Shown in pieces: positions 25,131-34,454 of a DNA stretch of 64,000 bases (position 1 is the first letter of the stretch; each line of letters opens with the position of its first letter). Both the position numbers and the translations under genes were made by a program. Origin of the DNA: Mycobacterium dioxanotrophicus (GTDB taxonomy: Bacteria; Actinomycetota; Actinomycetes; Mycobacteriales; Mycobacteriaceae); contig NZ_CP020809.1 of assembly GCF_002157835.1 (NCBI RefSeq), forward strand, positions 5,022,001 through 5,086,000, given 5' to 3'. The notes under the pieces are model-generated. The model saw only the letters and a program-made list of their open reading frames with translations. It did not search any database and had not been told where the DNA came from.

Positions 25131-25547
25131 ATGACCTTGAAGAAAATCGCAGCGCGTGCAGTCACCACAAGCATGCTCGGTATGGCTGGATTGGGCATCG
25201 GCGCGGGCCTGGCCCATGCCGATCCGCATGTCCCGATGCCACCGACACCGCCGGTCCCGGCTCCCGGCATTCCCGGTCCGGGGGTAAACGCCGGCGTGCC
25301 GGGCAATCCGCTGCCGCCGGGACAGGATTATCTGCCGCCTCCTGGGCACGGCGGACCGATGCCGCAGGATCGCATTCCGTTCGCCTCGGCGCCGCCGTGG
25401 GTCGCGGTCCCGGCAATCCCGCCGATGGGCACCCCTCCGGCGCCGCCGGTTCCGGACTGGGCCATCGGTCTCCCGGTGGTTTGGGATCCCGATATCGGTG
25501 CCTGGGGCGTGTGGGATGCCCAGGCGAGCGCATTCATTCGGCTGTAG
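25131..25547 (+). CDS. Proline-rich secreted protein
   Basis: A 138-residue protein with a signal peptide (MTLKKIAARAVTTSMLGMAGLGIGAGLAHA, cleavage after AHA about residue 30) and a mature region very rich in Pro and Gly (PHVPMPPTPPVPAPGIPGPG; PMGTPPAPPVPDW). ATG 25131 follows AAGGAGTTC; longer frames lack a signal. The C terminus has a Trp-rich tail (WDPDIGAWGVWD). It is probably cell-wall associated; the function is unknown. Confidence 0.75.
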   Translation: MTLKKIAARAVTTSMLGMAGLGIGAGLAHADPHVPMPPTPPVPAPGIPGPGVNAGVPGNPLPPGQDYLPPPGHGGPMPQDRIPFASAPPWVAVPAIPPMGTPPAPPVPDWAIGLPVVWDPDIGAWGVWDAQASAFIRL

Positions 25548-25559
25548 GACACCGGATGC

Positions 25560-25595
25560 GACTGCCACCCCGTCAGGCCTGGCGGGGTGGCAGTC
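25560..25595. terminator. Hairpin terminator after the proline-rich secreted gene
   Basis: Perfect 13-bp arms GACTGCCACCCCG and CGGGGTGGCAGTC around a 10-base loop, 12 bases after the stop codon. There is no U-tract, as is usual for mycobacterial terminators. The insertion sequence begins 10 bases beyond it. Confidence 0.75.
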
Positions 25596-25599
25596 GGTG

Positions 25600-25605
25600 T
25601 CTAGC
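25600..25605. repeat. Left copy of the IS481 target-site duplication
   Basis: TCTAGC, identical to 26693-26698 on the other side of the element. It fits the NCTAGN target known for IS481. The TAG inside it supplies the stop codon of the transposase remnant. Confidence 0.8.
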
Positions 25606-26586
25606 TGTACTGACCTGAGAGGTTAGGTACGCGGCTGGCGGGTGGTTGGCCGCCGAGTGCGGTGTGGCCGCGGTGGTGATTGTAGGTGTGCAGCCAGCGG
25701 GGATATTCGGCGCAGCGTTCGGCGTCGCTGGTGTAGAGACGCGCGTAGGCCCACTCGTCAGCCAGAGTGCGGTGGAAACGCTCCACTTTGCCGTTAGTCT
25801 GCGGTCGATACGGCCGAGTGCGGCGATGCTCGATGCCGCCCAGTGCCTCGCCGAATGCGTGTGATCGGTAGCAGGAACCGTTGTCGGTCAATACTTTTCG
25901 TACGGTGATGCCGTGCCGGGTGAACCAGGCGTTGGCTCGCAGCCAGAAAGCGGCGGCGGTGTCCTTGCGCTCATCAGAGAGCAGCTCGGAGTAGGCCAAA
26001 CGCGAATGCGCGTCGATCGCGCTGTGCAGGAAGTGATAGCCGCGCACTGGATTGTGGTGCTTGGTCTGCTGCCCGAACTCTTATCGGCTTGTTTGTTGCG
26101 TTTGCCGACTGACTTTCCCAGCATCCGCCAGCCGCCGCCGGCGGGATCTTGCCCAGTTTCTTGACGTCAACGTGGACCATGTCGCCGCAGGCAGCCGATT
26201 CCATCCGGCGGATGACCCGTCCCGTGGGCGGTCGAGCCAACGCAATTTGGCCAGGCCGTAACGAGTCAAGACCCGGTGCACCGTGGAAACGTTGAGTCCT
26301 AACAGGTATGCGATGCGTGCAGGTCCCAGCGACGCAGTACGCGAACTTTGATGATCCGCCGCTCGATACGAGTGGGCGTGCGGTTGGGGCTGTGGCGTGG
26401 GCGTGAGCTGCGGTCGACCATGCCGGCCTCACCCTGCTCGCGGTAGCGGCCTGCCCAGCGTGCCGCTGTGGTAACCGCGACCTGGAATCGCTCGGCCGCG
26501 CGGCGCAGCGACCAGCCGTCATCGACGACACAACGGGCCAAGCGCAGACGACCAGTTTCTGACAGCGGGGCATTACGGTGTGACAC
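25601..26586 (-). pseudogene. IS481-family transposase with several frameshifts
   Basis: Pieces of one transposase can be read in succession on the minus strand. From GTG 26586 comes the helix-turn-helix part (SHRNAPLSETGRLRLARCVV; WSLRRAAERFQVAVTTAARW). A second piece is HRVLTRYGLAKLRWLDRP, then a frame shift to GDMVHVDVKKLGKIP (first catalytic Asp). After further shifts comes the DDE integrase core RGYHFLHSAIDAHSRLAYSE, LTDNGSCYRS and PYRPQTNGKVERFHRTLADEW (25601-26047). At least three to four frame changes are needed, so no complete protein is made. Sequencing error is conceivable but unlikely for so many. The stop TAG overlaps the target-site duplication. Confidence 0.8.
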
Positions 26587-26692
26587 GAAGACCTCCGAGA
26601 GGGTTGGTGCGTTCCTAGACAGCTCGCACTTCACTCGGAGGTCTTCTTCATGTCACCACGCCACGCCGTACCTAACGTCCGTGGTCAGTACA
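25606..26692 (-). mobile_element. IS481-family insertion sequence, decayed transposase
   Basis: A 1087-base element bounded by imperfect inverted repeats that begin TGTACTGACC and share GTTAGGTACG after a variable gap (25606-25631 and 26667-26692). It is flanked by a 6-base duplication TCTAGC. It carries one interrupted IS481-type transposase on the minus strand. It sits in the space between two convergent secreted-protein genes, next to the terminator of each, so it disrupts neither. The ends are intact although the transposase is not; mobilisation would need an intact copy elsewhere. Confidence 0.85.
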
Positions 26693-26698
26693 TCTAGC
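26693..26698. repeat. Right copy of the IS481 target-site duplication
   Basis: TCTAGC immediately outside the right inverted repeat, matching 25600-25605. Confidence 0.8.
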
Positions 26699-26707
26699 CC
26701 AGGACGC

Positions 26708-26742
26708 GACACCCGCCCCGACCGATGGTCAGGGCGGGTGTC
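26708..26742. terminator. Hairpin terminator after the Gly/Trp-rich secreted gene
   Basis: Arms GACACCCGCCC and GGGCGGGTGTC, a perfect 11-bp stem, 12 bases beyond the minus-strand gene that ends at 26755. No U-tract is present. Confidence 0.7.
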
Positions 26743-26754
26743 CCGGTGCCGGCG

Positions 26755-27024
26755 CTAAGCGCAGACCTGCACGAAGCCGAGCGGTCCGGACACGCATGGC
26801 GGAGCCCAGCCGGCGTATGGAGGAGGGGGCGGCGGCCCCCAACCGGGTCCATCTCCCCAACCGGGACCACCACCCCAACCGCCGTGGTGCCACGGACCTT
26901 GCGACCACTGCACGCCGGGCGTGAGCGGTGCCGCGTTGGCCGTGGCAGAGCCAAGGCCGAGCGCGGATACGCCGAGAGCCCCCGCGACGGCCGCACCAAC
27001 TGCAACTCTCTTCAGACTCTTCAT
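26755..27024 (-). CDS. Gly/Trp/Pro-rich small secreted protein
   Basis: An 89-residue protein from ATG 27024. The signal peptide MKSLKRVAVGAAVAGALGVSALGLGSATANA is followed by a low-complexity region of Gly, Trp and Pro repeats (HHGGWGGGPGWGDGPGWG, then a run of six Pro). It ends PPCVSGPLGFVQVCA, with two cysteines that could form a disulfide. The frame is open for 36 codons further upstream, but the signal sequence decides the start. It is a common mycobacterial exported type of unknown function. An AT-rich palindrome at 27151-27166 may regulate it. Confidence 0.75.
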   Translation of the reverse strand: MKSLKRVAVGAAVAGALGVSALGLGSATANAAPLTPGVQWSQGPWHHGGWGGGPGWGDGPGWGPPPPPPYAGWAPPCVSGPLGFVQVCA

Positions 27025-27543
27025 GAGCACCCCTGTGAAACGCGAATCGAAACCACGGCTCCGGCCTCCCCGACACGGACCGAAGTCATTGCTGGGCGTG
27101 GAAAGCCGCCATGGCTTTCCATTTCGTCCCACGTTCGACGTTATCGAGCCAACCTATGTATAGGTTATCGATAGGTTATGAAGATCGATCGCGAATCCTG
27201 ACCATCGTGATCACCTGCACCACAACAGGACTCATCAACGCACGAGGTTGCCAAGGCTCTGACCGCCCAGGACGCGATCGCCCATGCTGGCACCATCCGT
27301 GCCGCAGAGTTGAAAACACCTGAGAGACAAGGCTTGAGCAGCGAGCCTGAATGAGAATTCGGCGCCGCGTCGCCGGGGGCGGCAACGTGAGCGAAGAGGC
27401 ACCTACGTCGGAACCGTCAGCCCAGACCCACCCCCTCGTGCGCGACGCAGCACACCAACAGATAAGCGAATTACCAAGCGCGCCAGTGATTCACAGTCGA
27501 AGCATCTGGTGACGCCAAGACTACTGCACTAAGGTGCCCGGCT
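27025..27543. other. 519-base intergenic region
   Basis: Between a minus-strand secreted-protein gene and the plus-strand LGFP gene, this holds the upstream region of both. The only clear structure is the AT-rich palindrome cluster near 27151-27180. The short ORFs here have arginine-rich, unfamiliar sequences and are not credible. No RNA gene is seen. Confidence 0.5.
27151..27166. promoter_or_regulatory. Palindromic AT-rich element, possible operator
   Basis: AACCTATGTATAGGTT is a perfect 7+7 inverted repeat with a 2-base spacer. It is followed at once by ATCGAT and a second ATAGGTTAT. It lies about 125 bases upstream of the minus-strand secreted gene. The regulator is unknown. Confidence 0.45.
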
Positions 27544-28191
27544 GTGGGGTTAATCGACGACAAATATGCGATGCTCGGCGGCGACCACGGTTTCCTCGGA
27601 CCGCCGAAAAGCCCGGGAGAAGACTTCGGCCGCGGTCGCCGGCGCAGGTACGCCTTCGGCGAGATTCGCCTCGACCTGACGATGCCAGACCCGAAAGAAG
27701 CATTCGAGGTGCACGGCGCCATCCTCGATCACCTTCGCGCTGTCGAGAGTCCGACAGATCCATGGTTTCCCACGTCCGACGAGTTGATGACCCGCGACGG
27801 CGCCGGGCGCATCTCCTACTTCGACGGGGCTGCCATCGTCTGGCGAAAAGATCTGGGCGCGTTCGCCGTTCAAGGAGCGATCTACAACAAGTGGGTCAGG
27901 ATCGGCGGCGTCCGATCGGCGGTCGGATACCCCGTCTCCGACGAGCAGGCGTCGACCCCGCCGACACGTCGCAGCACGTTCGAGCACGGAGTGATCGATT
28001 GGCCCGGACATGACTGGCGAGCCTTCGCCGTACACGGCCCGATCTTGGCCGCGTGGCAGTCTCCGCAGGGCGCGTCGCTCGGCGGCGTGCTCAGCGACGA
28101 GACACCCGCCGCCGACGGCAGCCGCTTCAGCAGGTTCGAGCACGGGCTCATCCGTTGGACCAAGGCAACCGGGGCGGTGATCGTGCCATGA
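27544..28191 (+). CDS. LGFP-repeat protein
   Basis: A 215-residue protein from GTG 27544 built of LGFP-type repeats: GGDHGFLGPPKSPGEDFG, a repeat at FPTSDELMTRDGAGRISYFDGAAIVW, GVRSAVGYPVSDEQ with STFEHGVIDW, and GGVLSDETPAADGSRFSRFEHGLIRW. Each unit pairs a Gly/Pro turn with a [F/Y]xxGxIxW strand. LGFP repeats are thought to bind cell-wall polymers. No signal peptide is visible, which is odd for such a role. The next gene overlaps its stop (ATGA) and starts with the same IDDK(Y/F)A motif, so the two arose by duplication and are co-expressed. Confidence 0.75.
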   Translation: MGLIDDKYAMLGGDHGFLGPPKSPGEDFGRGRRRRYAFGEIRLDLTMPDPKEAFEVHGAILDHLRAVESPTDPWFPTSDELMTRDGAGRISYFDGAAIVWRKDLGAFAVQGAIYNKWVRIGGVRSAVGYPVSDEQASTPPTRRSTFEHGVIDWPGHDWRAFAVHGPILAAWQSPQGASLGGVLSDETPAADGSRFSRFEHGLIRWTKATGAVIVP

Positions 28192-30419
28192 CGGCCATCG
28201 ACGACAAATTCGCAGCGCTGAAAGCGGCGGGTTTCGACCTCGGATCTCCGAAAGGACCGGAGACCTCCTGCCCCGACCGAACCGGGCGGTTCCGTCATTA
28301 CGACCACGGCTCGATCTACTGGCATCCCAGCACAGGGGCCCACGAGGTGCACGGCGCCATCCACGCCAAGTGGTCCGCACTGGGCTGGGAGGAGAGCTGG
28401 CTCGGCTATCCGCGCACCGACGAAGGCCCGGCCGGTACTGATGGCCGAATCAGCCACTTCCAGCACGGAGACATCAAGTGGACATCCGCCACCGGAGCCG
28501 TGGACCAGTCATCGGTGACGTGGGAGGCCTATTGGAACCGGGACGCCACGTTCCACAAGAACAAGATCGCCGCCTTGCGCAAGGACCACCGGATGGTGTC
28601 GTTGGCAGTGCAACGGCTGTCCAACAACGTCGTGTACGCGGCCGTCTGGCTCAAGAGCAATGACATCGACCAGCACGAGATCCACGGCGTCGACGAGGCC
28701 GGGCTGGCGAGATTTCTGGACAATGAAGCCTCGCAAGGCCATTCGATCGAATTGATATCCGCGTCGGGCGACGGCAACGACCGTGTGTGGGCGGCGACCA
28801 CGCGTCCAGGCGAGCCACCGCTGATGTGGTTTCCGAGGATGACCGACGGTGGCTCAACCGATCCGGGGTCGCTGCTGGCGATGAACAAGATCGCCCAACG
28901 CAATCAGGCGGTGCTGACCAGTCTGACCCTCTTCGAGAGCAACGGTGCGTCCTGGGCAGCCGGCGTCTACCGCCGAGATCCGGACACCATCCCGTGGTCG
29001 GTTTATGAGACCCACCCGATCGCGCCGGAGGTCGACATGGCCAAATTGCCGATCCAGCTCGCGCACGGCGGCCGCGTCGAACTCACGGCAGTGTCCGACG
29101 ACCAGTGGGCCTCGCTGTACCGAGACGACGACATCGGCCCCGGCGCGTCGTTCAGCGGTCTCACGCCCGCCGAGATGGATGCCAAGGTCGAATCCCACCG
29201 CAAGCTCGGCTATCTGCCGCGTCATATCGATATGGGTGGTACCGACGATCATCGATTCTCGGTCATCTTCAAAAAGCGGATCGACCCGTTACCGCGTCGG
29301 CTCGTCATCACGGGCACTCCGGTACCCGAGCTCACCGTGCTCGACGAGGCGATGGTCGATTACCTCAAGCGGACCGGTATCCGGGCGGCCAACCTGGCTG
29401 TGGCTCAAGATCATCGGCTGATCTACGCACGCGCGTTCACCTGGAGTGCCCAAGGCTATCCCATCGCCCAACCGCAGACGAGCTTCCGGATCGGGAGTGA
29501 GAGCAAGGTCCTGACGGCGATCCTGATCCGTCAACTCATGGAGGACCCGAAGACCAAACCTCAATTCGGCGACAACAGCAAGATCGATCACTTGCTGGCG
29601 TTGAATCCCCCGCCGGGACTGACGAAGACCAAGGGATTCGAAGACATCACGGTCCTGGAACTCATCAAGCACAAGACGGCCGTCGCCAGAAACTTCGCGA
29701 GTTTCGACCCTGAGGTCGTCGCCGCATTCGGCAAGTCGCTGCCGGCCCGCAGCAAGTTGGACTTCGCCGCGTTCATGATGTGCCAGCCGTTCGATCCGCC
29801 GAAAGGTGACTACCGCAACACCAATTACCTGTTCCTCGGCGCTCTCGTCCAGAAGCTCACCGGCGGTATGTGGTTCGACGCGCTGAAGACCCGCGTCCTG
29901 GCGCCGTTGGGCCTCACGCTGCCGACACCGTCGGGATCGACGCTCGCACGCCGGCGGCCCCAGGAGGTTCTCAGCCACGACTGGAACATGGATCTGCCCG
30001 CCAGCCTGATGAGCGCCGACCAGCCGCTGGTGCGATCCGGCTATGGGAACGTCAATCTGGAGGAGGTCGGCGACGCCATCGGCGGGATGGCGTTCCCGTC
30101 ATGCGACTTGGTGAAAGTGCTTGCGAGCTTTTCGAAAACCTCCAAGCACCGTCTCCTGAACAGTTACGGCCCGGCCGACATCATGTTCGCCGGTAACGCC
30201 ACGGACGGCCGCGTCGAGTGGACGCACAACGGCGGCCTGAGCAATACCGACGCGCTGATGGCCATCCGCGACGACGGCATCAGCTGGGCCGTCACGTTCA
30301 ATGCCGGCGCGCCGCAGCGCGAGATGCAGCCCGACTACGACGAGCTGATCGACGCCGTCATGGACACCCTGCCCACCCATGACCTGTTCCCGTCGGTGGG
30401 GCTCACACCGCTGGCATGA
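28188..30419 (+). CDS. LGFP-repeat protein with C-terminal beta-lactamase-fold serine hydrolase domain (polyglycine-hydrolase-like)
   Basis: A 743-residue protein from ATG 28188. Residues 1-105 are LGFP repeats (LGYPRTDEGPAGTDG, FQHGDIKW). Residues 110-370 form several about-60-residue repeats with a shared pattern (MVSLAVQRLSNNVVYAAVW; QAVLTSLTLFESNGASWAAGVY; H..RF.VIF), like the helical/beta repeat region of polyglycine hydrolases. Residues 380-743 are a class-C beta-lactamase/esterase fold with Ser437-x-x-Lys440 (GSESK), a Tyr542-Arg-Asn544 motif (DYRNTNYLFLG) and HNGGLSN. A serine hydrolase acting on peptides or cell-wall material is inferred. No signal peptide is seen at this start. Confidence 0.75.
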   Translation: MTAIDDKFAALKAAGFDLGSPKGPETSCPDRTGRFRHYDHGSIYWHPSTGAHEVHGAIHAKWSALGWEESWLGYPRTDEGPAGTDGRISHFQHGDIKWTSATGAVDQSSVTWEAYWNRDATFHKNKIAALRKDHRMVSLAVQRLSNNVVYAAVWLKSNDIDQHEIHGVDEAGLARFLDNEASQGHSIELISASGDGNDRVWAATTRPGEPPLMWFPRMTDGGSTDPGSLLAMNKIAQRNQAVLTSLTLFESNGASWAAGVYRRDPDTIPWSVYETHPIAPEVDMAKLPIQLAHGGRVELTAVSDDQWASLYRDDDIGPGASFSGLTPAEMDAKVESHRKLGYLPRHIDMGGTDDHRFSVIFKKRIDPLPRRLVITGTPVPELTVLDEAMVDYLKRTGIRAANLAVAQDHRLIYARAFTWSAQGYPIAQPQTSFRIGSESKVLTAILIRQLMEDPKTKPQFGDNSKIDHLLALNPPPGLTKTKGFEDITVLELIKHKTAVARNFASFDPEVVAAFGKSLPARSKLDFAAFMMCQPFDPPKGDYRNTNYLFLGALVQKLTGGMWFDALKTRVLAPLGLTLPTPSGSTLARRRPQEVLSHDWNMDLPASLMSADQPLVRSGYGNVNLEEVGDAIGGMAFPSCDLVKVLASFSKTSKHRLLNSYGPADIMFAGNATDGRVEWTHNGGLSNTDALMAIRDDGISWAVTFNAGAPQREMQPDYDELIDAVMDTLPTHDLFPSVGLTPLA

Positions 30420-30530
30420 CGGCGCCGAGACTGTACTGAGGGACAAGAAATGCGCCTCATTTGTCCCTGATGTGAATCTCGGTGATCAGGCCCGCCGGCT
30501 CGACACCGGAGGGCTCTCGCCAGCTAAACG

Positions 30531-30565
30531 AAAAACCCGCCCTGACCGAGGTCAGAGCGGGTTTT
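30531..30565. terminator. Bidirectional hairpin terminator after tRNA-Ala
   Basis: Stem AAAACCCGC...GCGGGTTTT extended by CCTGACC/GGTCAGA (one mismatch), with A and T runs on either side. It lies immediately downstream of the minus-strand tRNA and can also stop transcription from the LGFP operon. Confidence 0.85.
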
Positions 30566-30571
30566 CAAACG

Positions 30572-30644
30572 TGGAGCTAAGGGGATTCGAACCCCTGACC
30601 CCCACACTGCCAGTGTGGTGCGCTACCAACTGCGCCATAGCCCC
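30572..30644 (-). tRNA. tRNA-Ala (GGC anticodon)
   Basis: The minus strand gives a 73-nucleotide cloverleaf. The acceptor is GGGGCTA paired with TAGCTCC plus discriminator A, with a D-arm GCGCAGTTGGTAGCGC, anticodon stem CACACT/AGTGTG holding loop bases with anticodon GGC, and T-arm GGGGTTCGAATCCCC. CCA is not encoded. A strong terminator follows 6 bases later. Confidence 0.95.
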
Positions 30645-30699
30645 GTTTGTCGTGCTCCACGAAGTTACACCACGGCTACCCGCCATTCAAAATCGCTGG

Positions 30700-31955
30700 T
30701 CAAGGCACCTCGCCACCGGCCTCTGGCCCCAGGGCACGGGCCGGGGTGTGCTCGGTGGGCGGAATTTGGCGGGTTTCCGGGGCGAAGACCCAGCCTGTCG
30801 CCGCGAGCAGCAGGATCGCACCGCTGGCCACGAACGCCCAAGAGAAGGAGAAATGCTGGGCGATCATGCCCACCAGCAGGGAGCCACCGATGGAGCCGAC
30901 GTCGGCCATCATCTGGAACGTGGCGACCGCGGTGCCGCCACGCGCCTTGCTGCCGATGATGTCGGCCACCGCGGCCTGCTGCGGTGCCGAGAAGATGCCC
31001 GTGGAGAACCCCGCGACGAACGCGCTGACGAGAAACAGCGTCAGCCCGTCGGTGAAGCCGACCAGCACGGTCGAAATCCCCGCCGCGGTCAGTCCGATGA
31101 TGAGCAGCAGCCGCCGGCCCACCCGGTCGGACAGATGCCCGCTGGGGATGACCGCCGAGACGTTGCCGATCGCGAAGGTGGCCAGCGCCAGACCGGCGAC
31201 GCCGGCTCCGCGGTGGAACACCTCGGTGATGAACAACGGCACCAGGGCGATGCGCAGGCCGAACGCCGACCATCCGGTGGCGAAATTGGACAGCAGCGCC
31301 GCGCGGTACGCCCGATTGCGCAGCGCGGTCCGCACACTGACCTTGGGGCCGTCGTCGGGCGCAGGGGCCGCGAGCGACGAGTGCCGCAGGCTGATGAACA
31401 CCACGGCGGCTGCCACCAAGAGCGCGCCGCCGTAGATCAGGAACGGCACACTGAGCCCGAGCCCGGCGGTGAGGCTGCCGAGCACCGGCCCGCCGACCGA
31501 ACCGACCAGGAACGCCGAGGAGAACATGCCGGCAACCCGGCCGCGGGCGTCTGGCGGGCTGATCCGGATCATCAGCCCCAGCGCCGAGACGAAGAACATG
31601 GTCGAGCCGATGCCGCCGAGCGACCGGAACAGCAGCAGCTGCCAGTAGGACTGGGCGAACGCGCAGGCGCCCGTGGACAACGCGACGATCAGCAGGCCGT
31701 TGACGTAGACCCGTCGCTCCCCCAGCCGCTGGATCAGCAGGCCGCTGGCCGGCGCGAAGGTCAGGCGCATGAGCGCGAACGCGGTGATGACGAAGGTCGC
31801 CGCGCTGATGCTTACGCCGAAGTGACGGGCGTAGGCAGGGAGCACCGGTGCCACCACGCCGTAACCGAGCGCAATCACGGCATTGGCGGCGATCAGAACC
31901 CAGACTTCACCCGGTAGCTTCGGTTTGGTCTGCGTACAGTCGCTCTGCGTGACAC

Positions 31956-31959
<4 letters not shown>
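30700..31959 (-). CDS. MFS transporter (drug/metabolite efflux type)
   Basis: A 419-residue twelve-span protein. The first span follows [34 protein letters not shown]; loop 2-3 has [11 protein letters not shown]; motif C-like [16 protein letters not shown] in span 5 points to the drug:H+ antiporter group; the second half repeats [19 protein letters not shown] 31959 overlaps the stop of the phosphoglucomutase gene (GTGA), so it is translationally coupled to pgm. That pairing may be fortuitous; no sugar role is evident. The substrate is unknown. Confidence 0.85.
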
Positions 31960-33590
<1,631 letters not shown>

Positions 33591-33661
33591 GGTTGACGAT
33601 TCTGCTACCAGAAGCGCGTCGGTGTCTGCCGGTCGCCGAGTTGCCGCCATACTTTTACTTC

Positions 33662-34054
33662 ATGTTCGGCCATGACCCTCGCGAGTTGGCCGCCGTGTTC
33701 ATCGGCGGCGCGCTGGGCACGGTGGCCCGCGCCGTCTTGGCGATCGTGGCGGCTCCGGCGCCCGGCCACTGGCCGTGGCCGACCTTCGTCGTCAACATCG
33801 TCGGCGCCTTCATGTTGGGCTACTTCACCACCCGACTGCTGGAACGCCTGCCGGTATCGAGTTACCGGCGTCCGTTGCTGGGCACGGGCGTGTGCGGTGG
33901 ATTGACCACGTTCTCGACCATGCAGGTGGAAACCGTTCGAATGCTGCAGGCCGGGCACTGGGGCCTGGCTGCTGGCTACACGGCGGCCAGCCTGGCCTTG
34001 GGGTTGCTTGCGGTGGGGCTGGCGACGGCGCTGGTTCGGCGGATTCGCGTGTGA
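33662..34054 (+). CDS. crcB: Fluoride channel subunit CrcB/Fluc (first)
   Basis: A 130-residue four-span membrane protein with the Fluc signatures [28 protein letters not shown] and the phenylalanine-box region [14 protein letters not shown]. Fluc channels export fluoride as dimers. Two unequal crcB genes in tandem suggest a heterodimer, as in other Gram-positive bacteria. ATG 33662 is the start nearest the conserved region; an upstream extension overlaps pgm. No crcB-type riboswitch is recognisable in the short leader. Confidence 0.9.
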   Translation: MFGHDPRELAAVFIGGALGTVARAVLAIVAAPAPGHWPWPTFVVNIVGAFMLGYFTTRLLERLPVSSYRRPLLGTGVCGGLTTFSTMQVETVRMLQAGHWGLAAGYTAASLALGLLAVGLATALVRRIRV

Positions 34055-34085
34055 CCGGCAGCGGGGAGCCGAAGGCGCATCGCGC

Positions 34086-34454
34086 ATGACGACGGTATTG
34101 GTCTGGACGGGGGTCGTGCTGCTCGGCGGACTCGGCGCGGTGTCGCGCTTTCTGGTCGACCGGGCGGTCTCGGCGCGACACACGCGAGGTTTCCCATTCG
34201 GCACGCTCGTGGTGAACCTCAGTGGCGCGTTGCTGTTGGGCTTTTTCGGCGGGCTGGCATTGAGTCCGCACGTCGCTCTGCTGGCCGGCACGGCGTACGT
34301 CGGGGCATACACCACGTTCTCCACCTGGATGCTGGAAACGCAGCGGCTGAGCGAAGAACGCCGCCTGTGGCCGGCGGCGGCCAATATCGTCGTCAGTGTC
34401 GTTCTCGGCCTGATGATGGCGGGACTGGGAATGTGGTTGGGGGCTCGGCTGTGA
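34086..34454 (+). CDS. crcB: Fluoride channel subunit CrcB/Fluc (second)
   Basis: A 122-residue paralogue of the upstream gene: GGLGAVSRFLVDRAV, FGTLVVNLSGALLLGFFGG and VGAYTTFSTWMLETQ mark the channel. It has four hydrophobic spans and starts at ATG 34086, 31 bases after the first crcB. It probably pairs with the first subunit in an antiparallel heterodimeric fluoride channel. Its stop overlaps the DUF190 start. Confidence 0.9.
   Translation: MTTVLVWTGVVLLGGLGAVSRFLVDRAVSARHTRGFPFGTLVVNLSGALLLGFFGGLALSPHVALLAGTAYVGAYTTFSTWMLETQRLSEERRLWPAAANIVVSVVLGLMMAGLGMWLGARL

Noticed and set aside
30379..31917. A 512-codon plus-strand frame over the tRNA and MFS gene
   Set aside because: It crosses a tRNA gene and a terminator and is antisense to a clear transporter.
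33591..33661. Fluoride riboswitch before crcB
   Set aside because: The 71-base leader does not show the conserved pseudoknot sequence or stems of the crcB motif.
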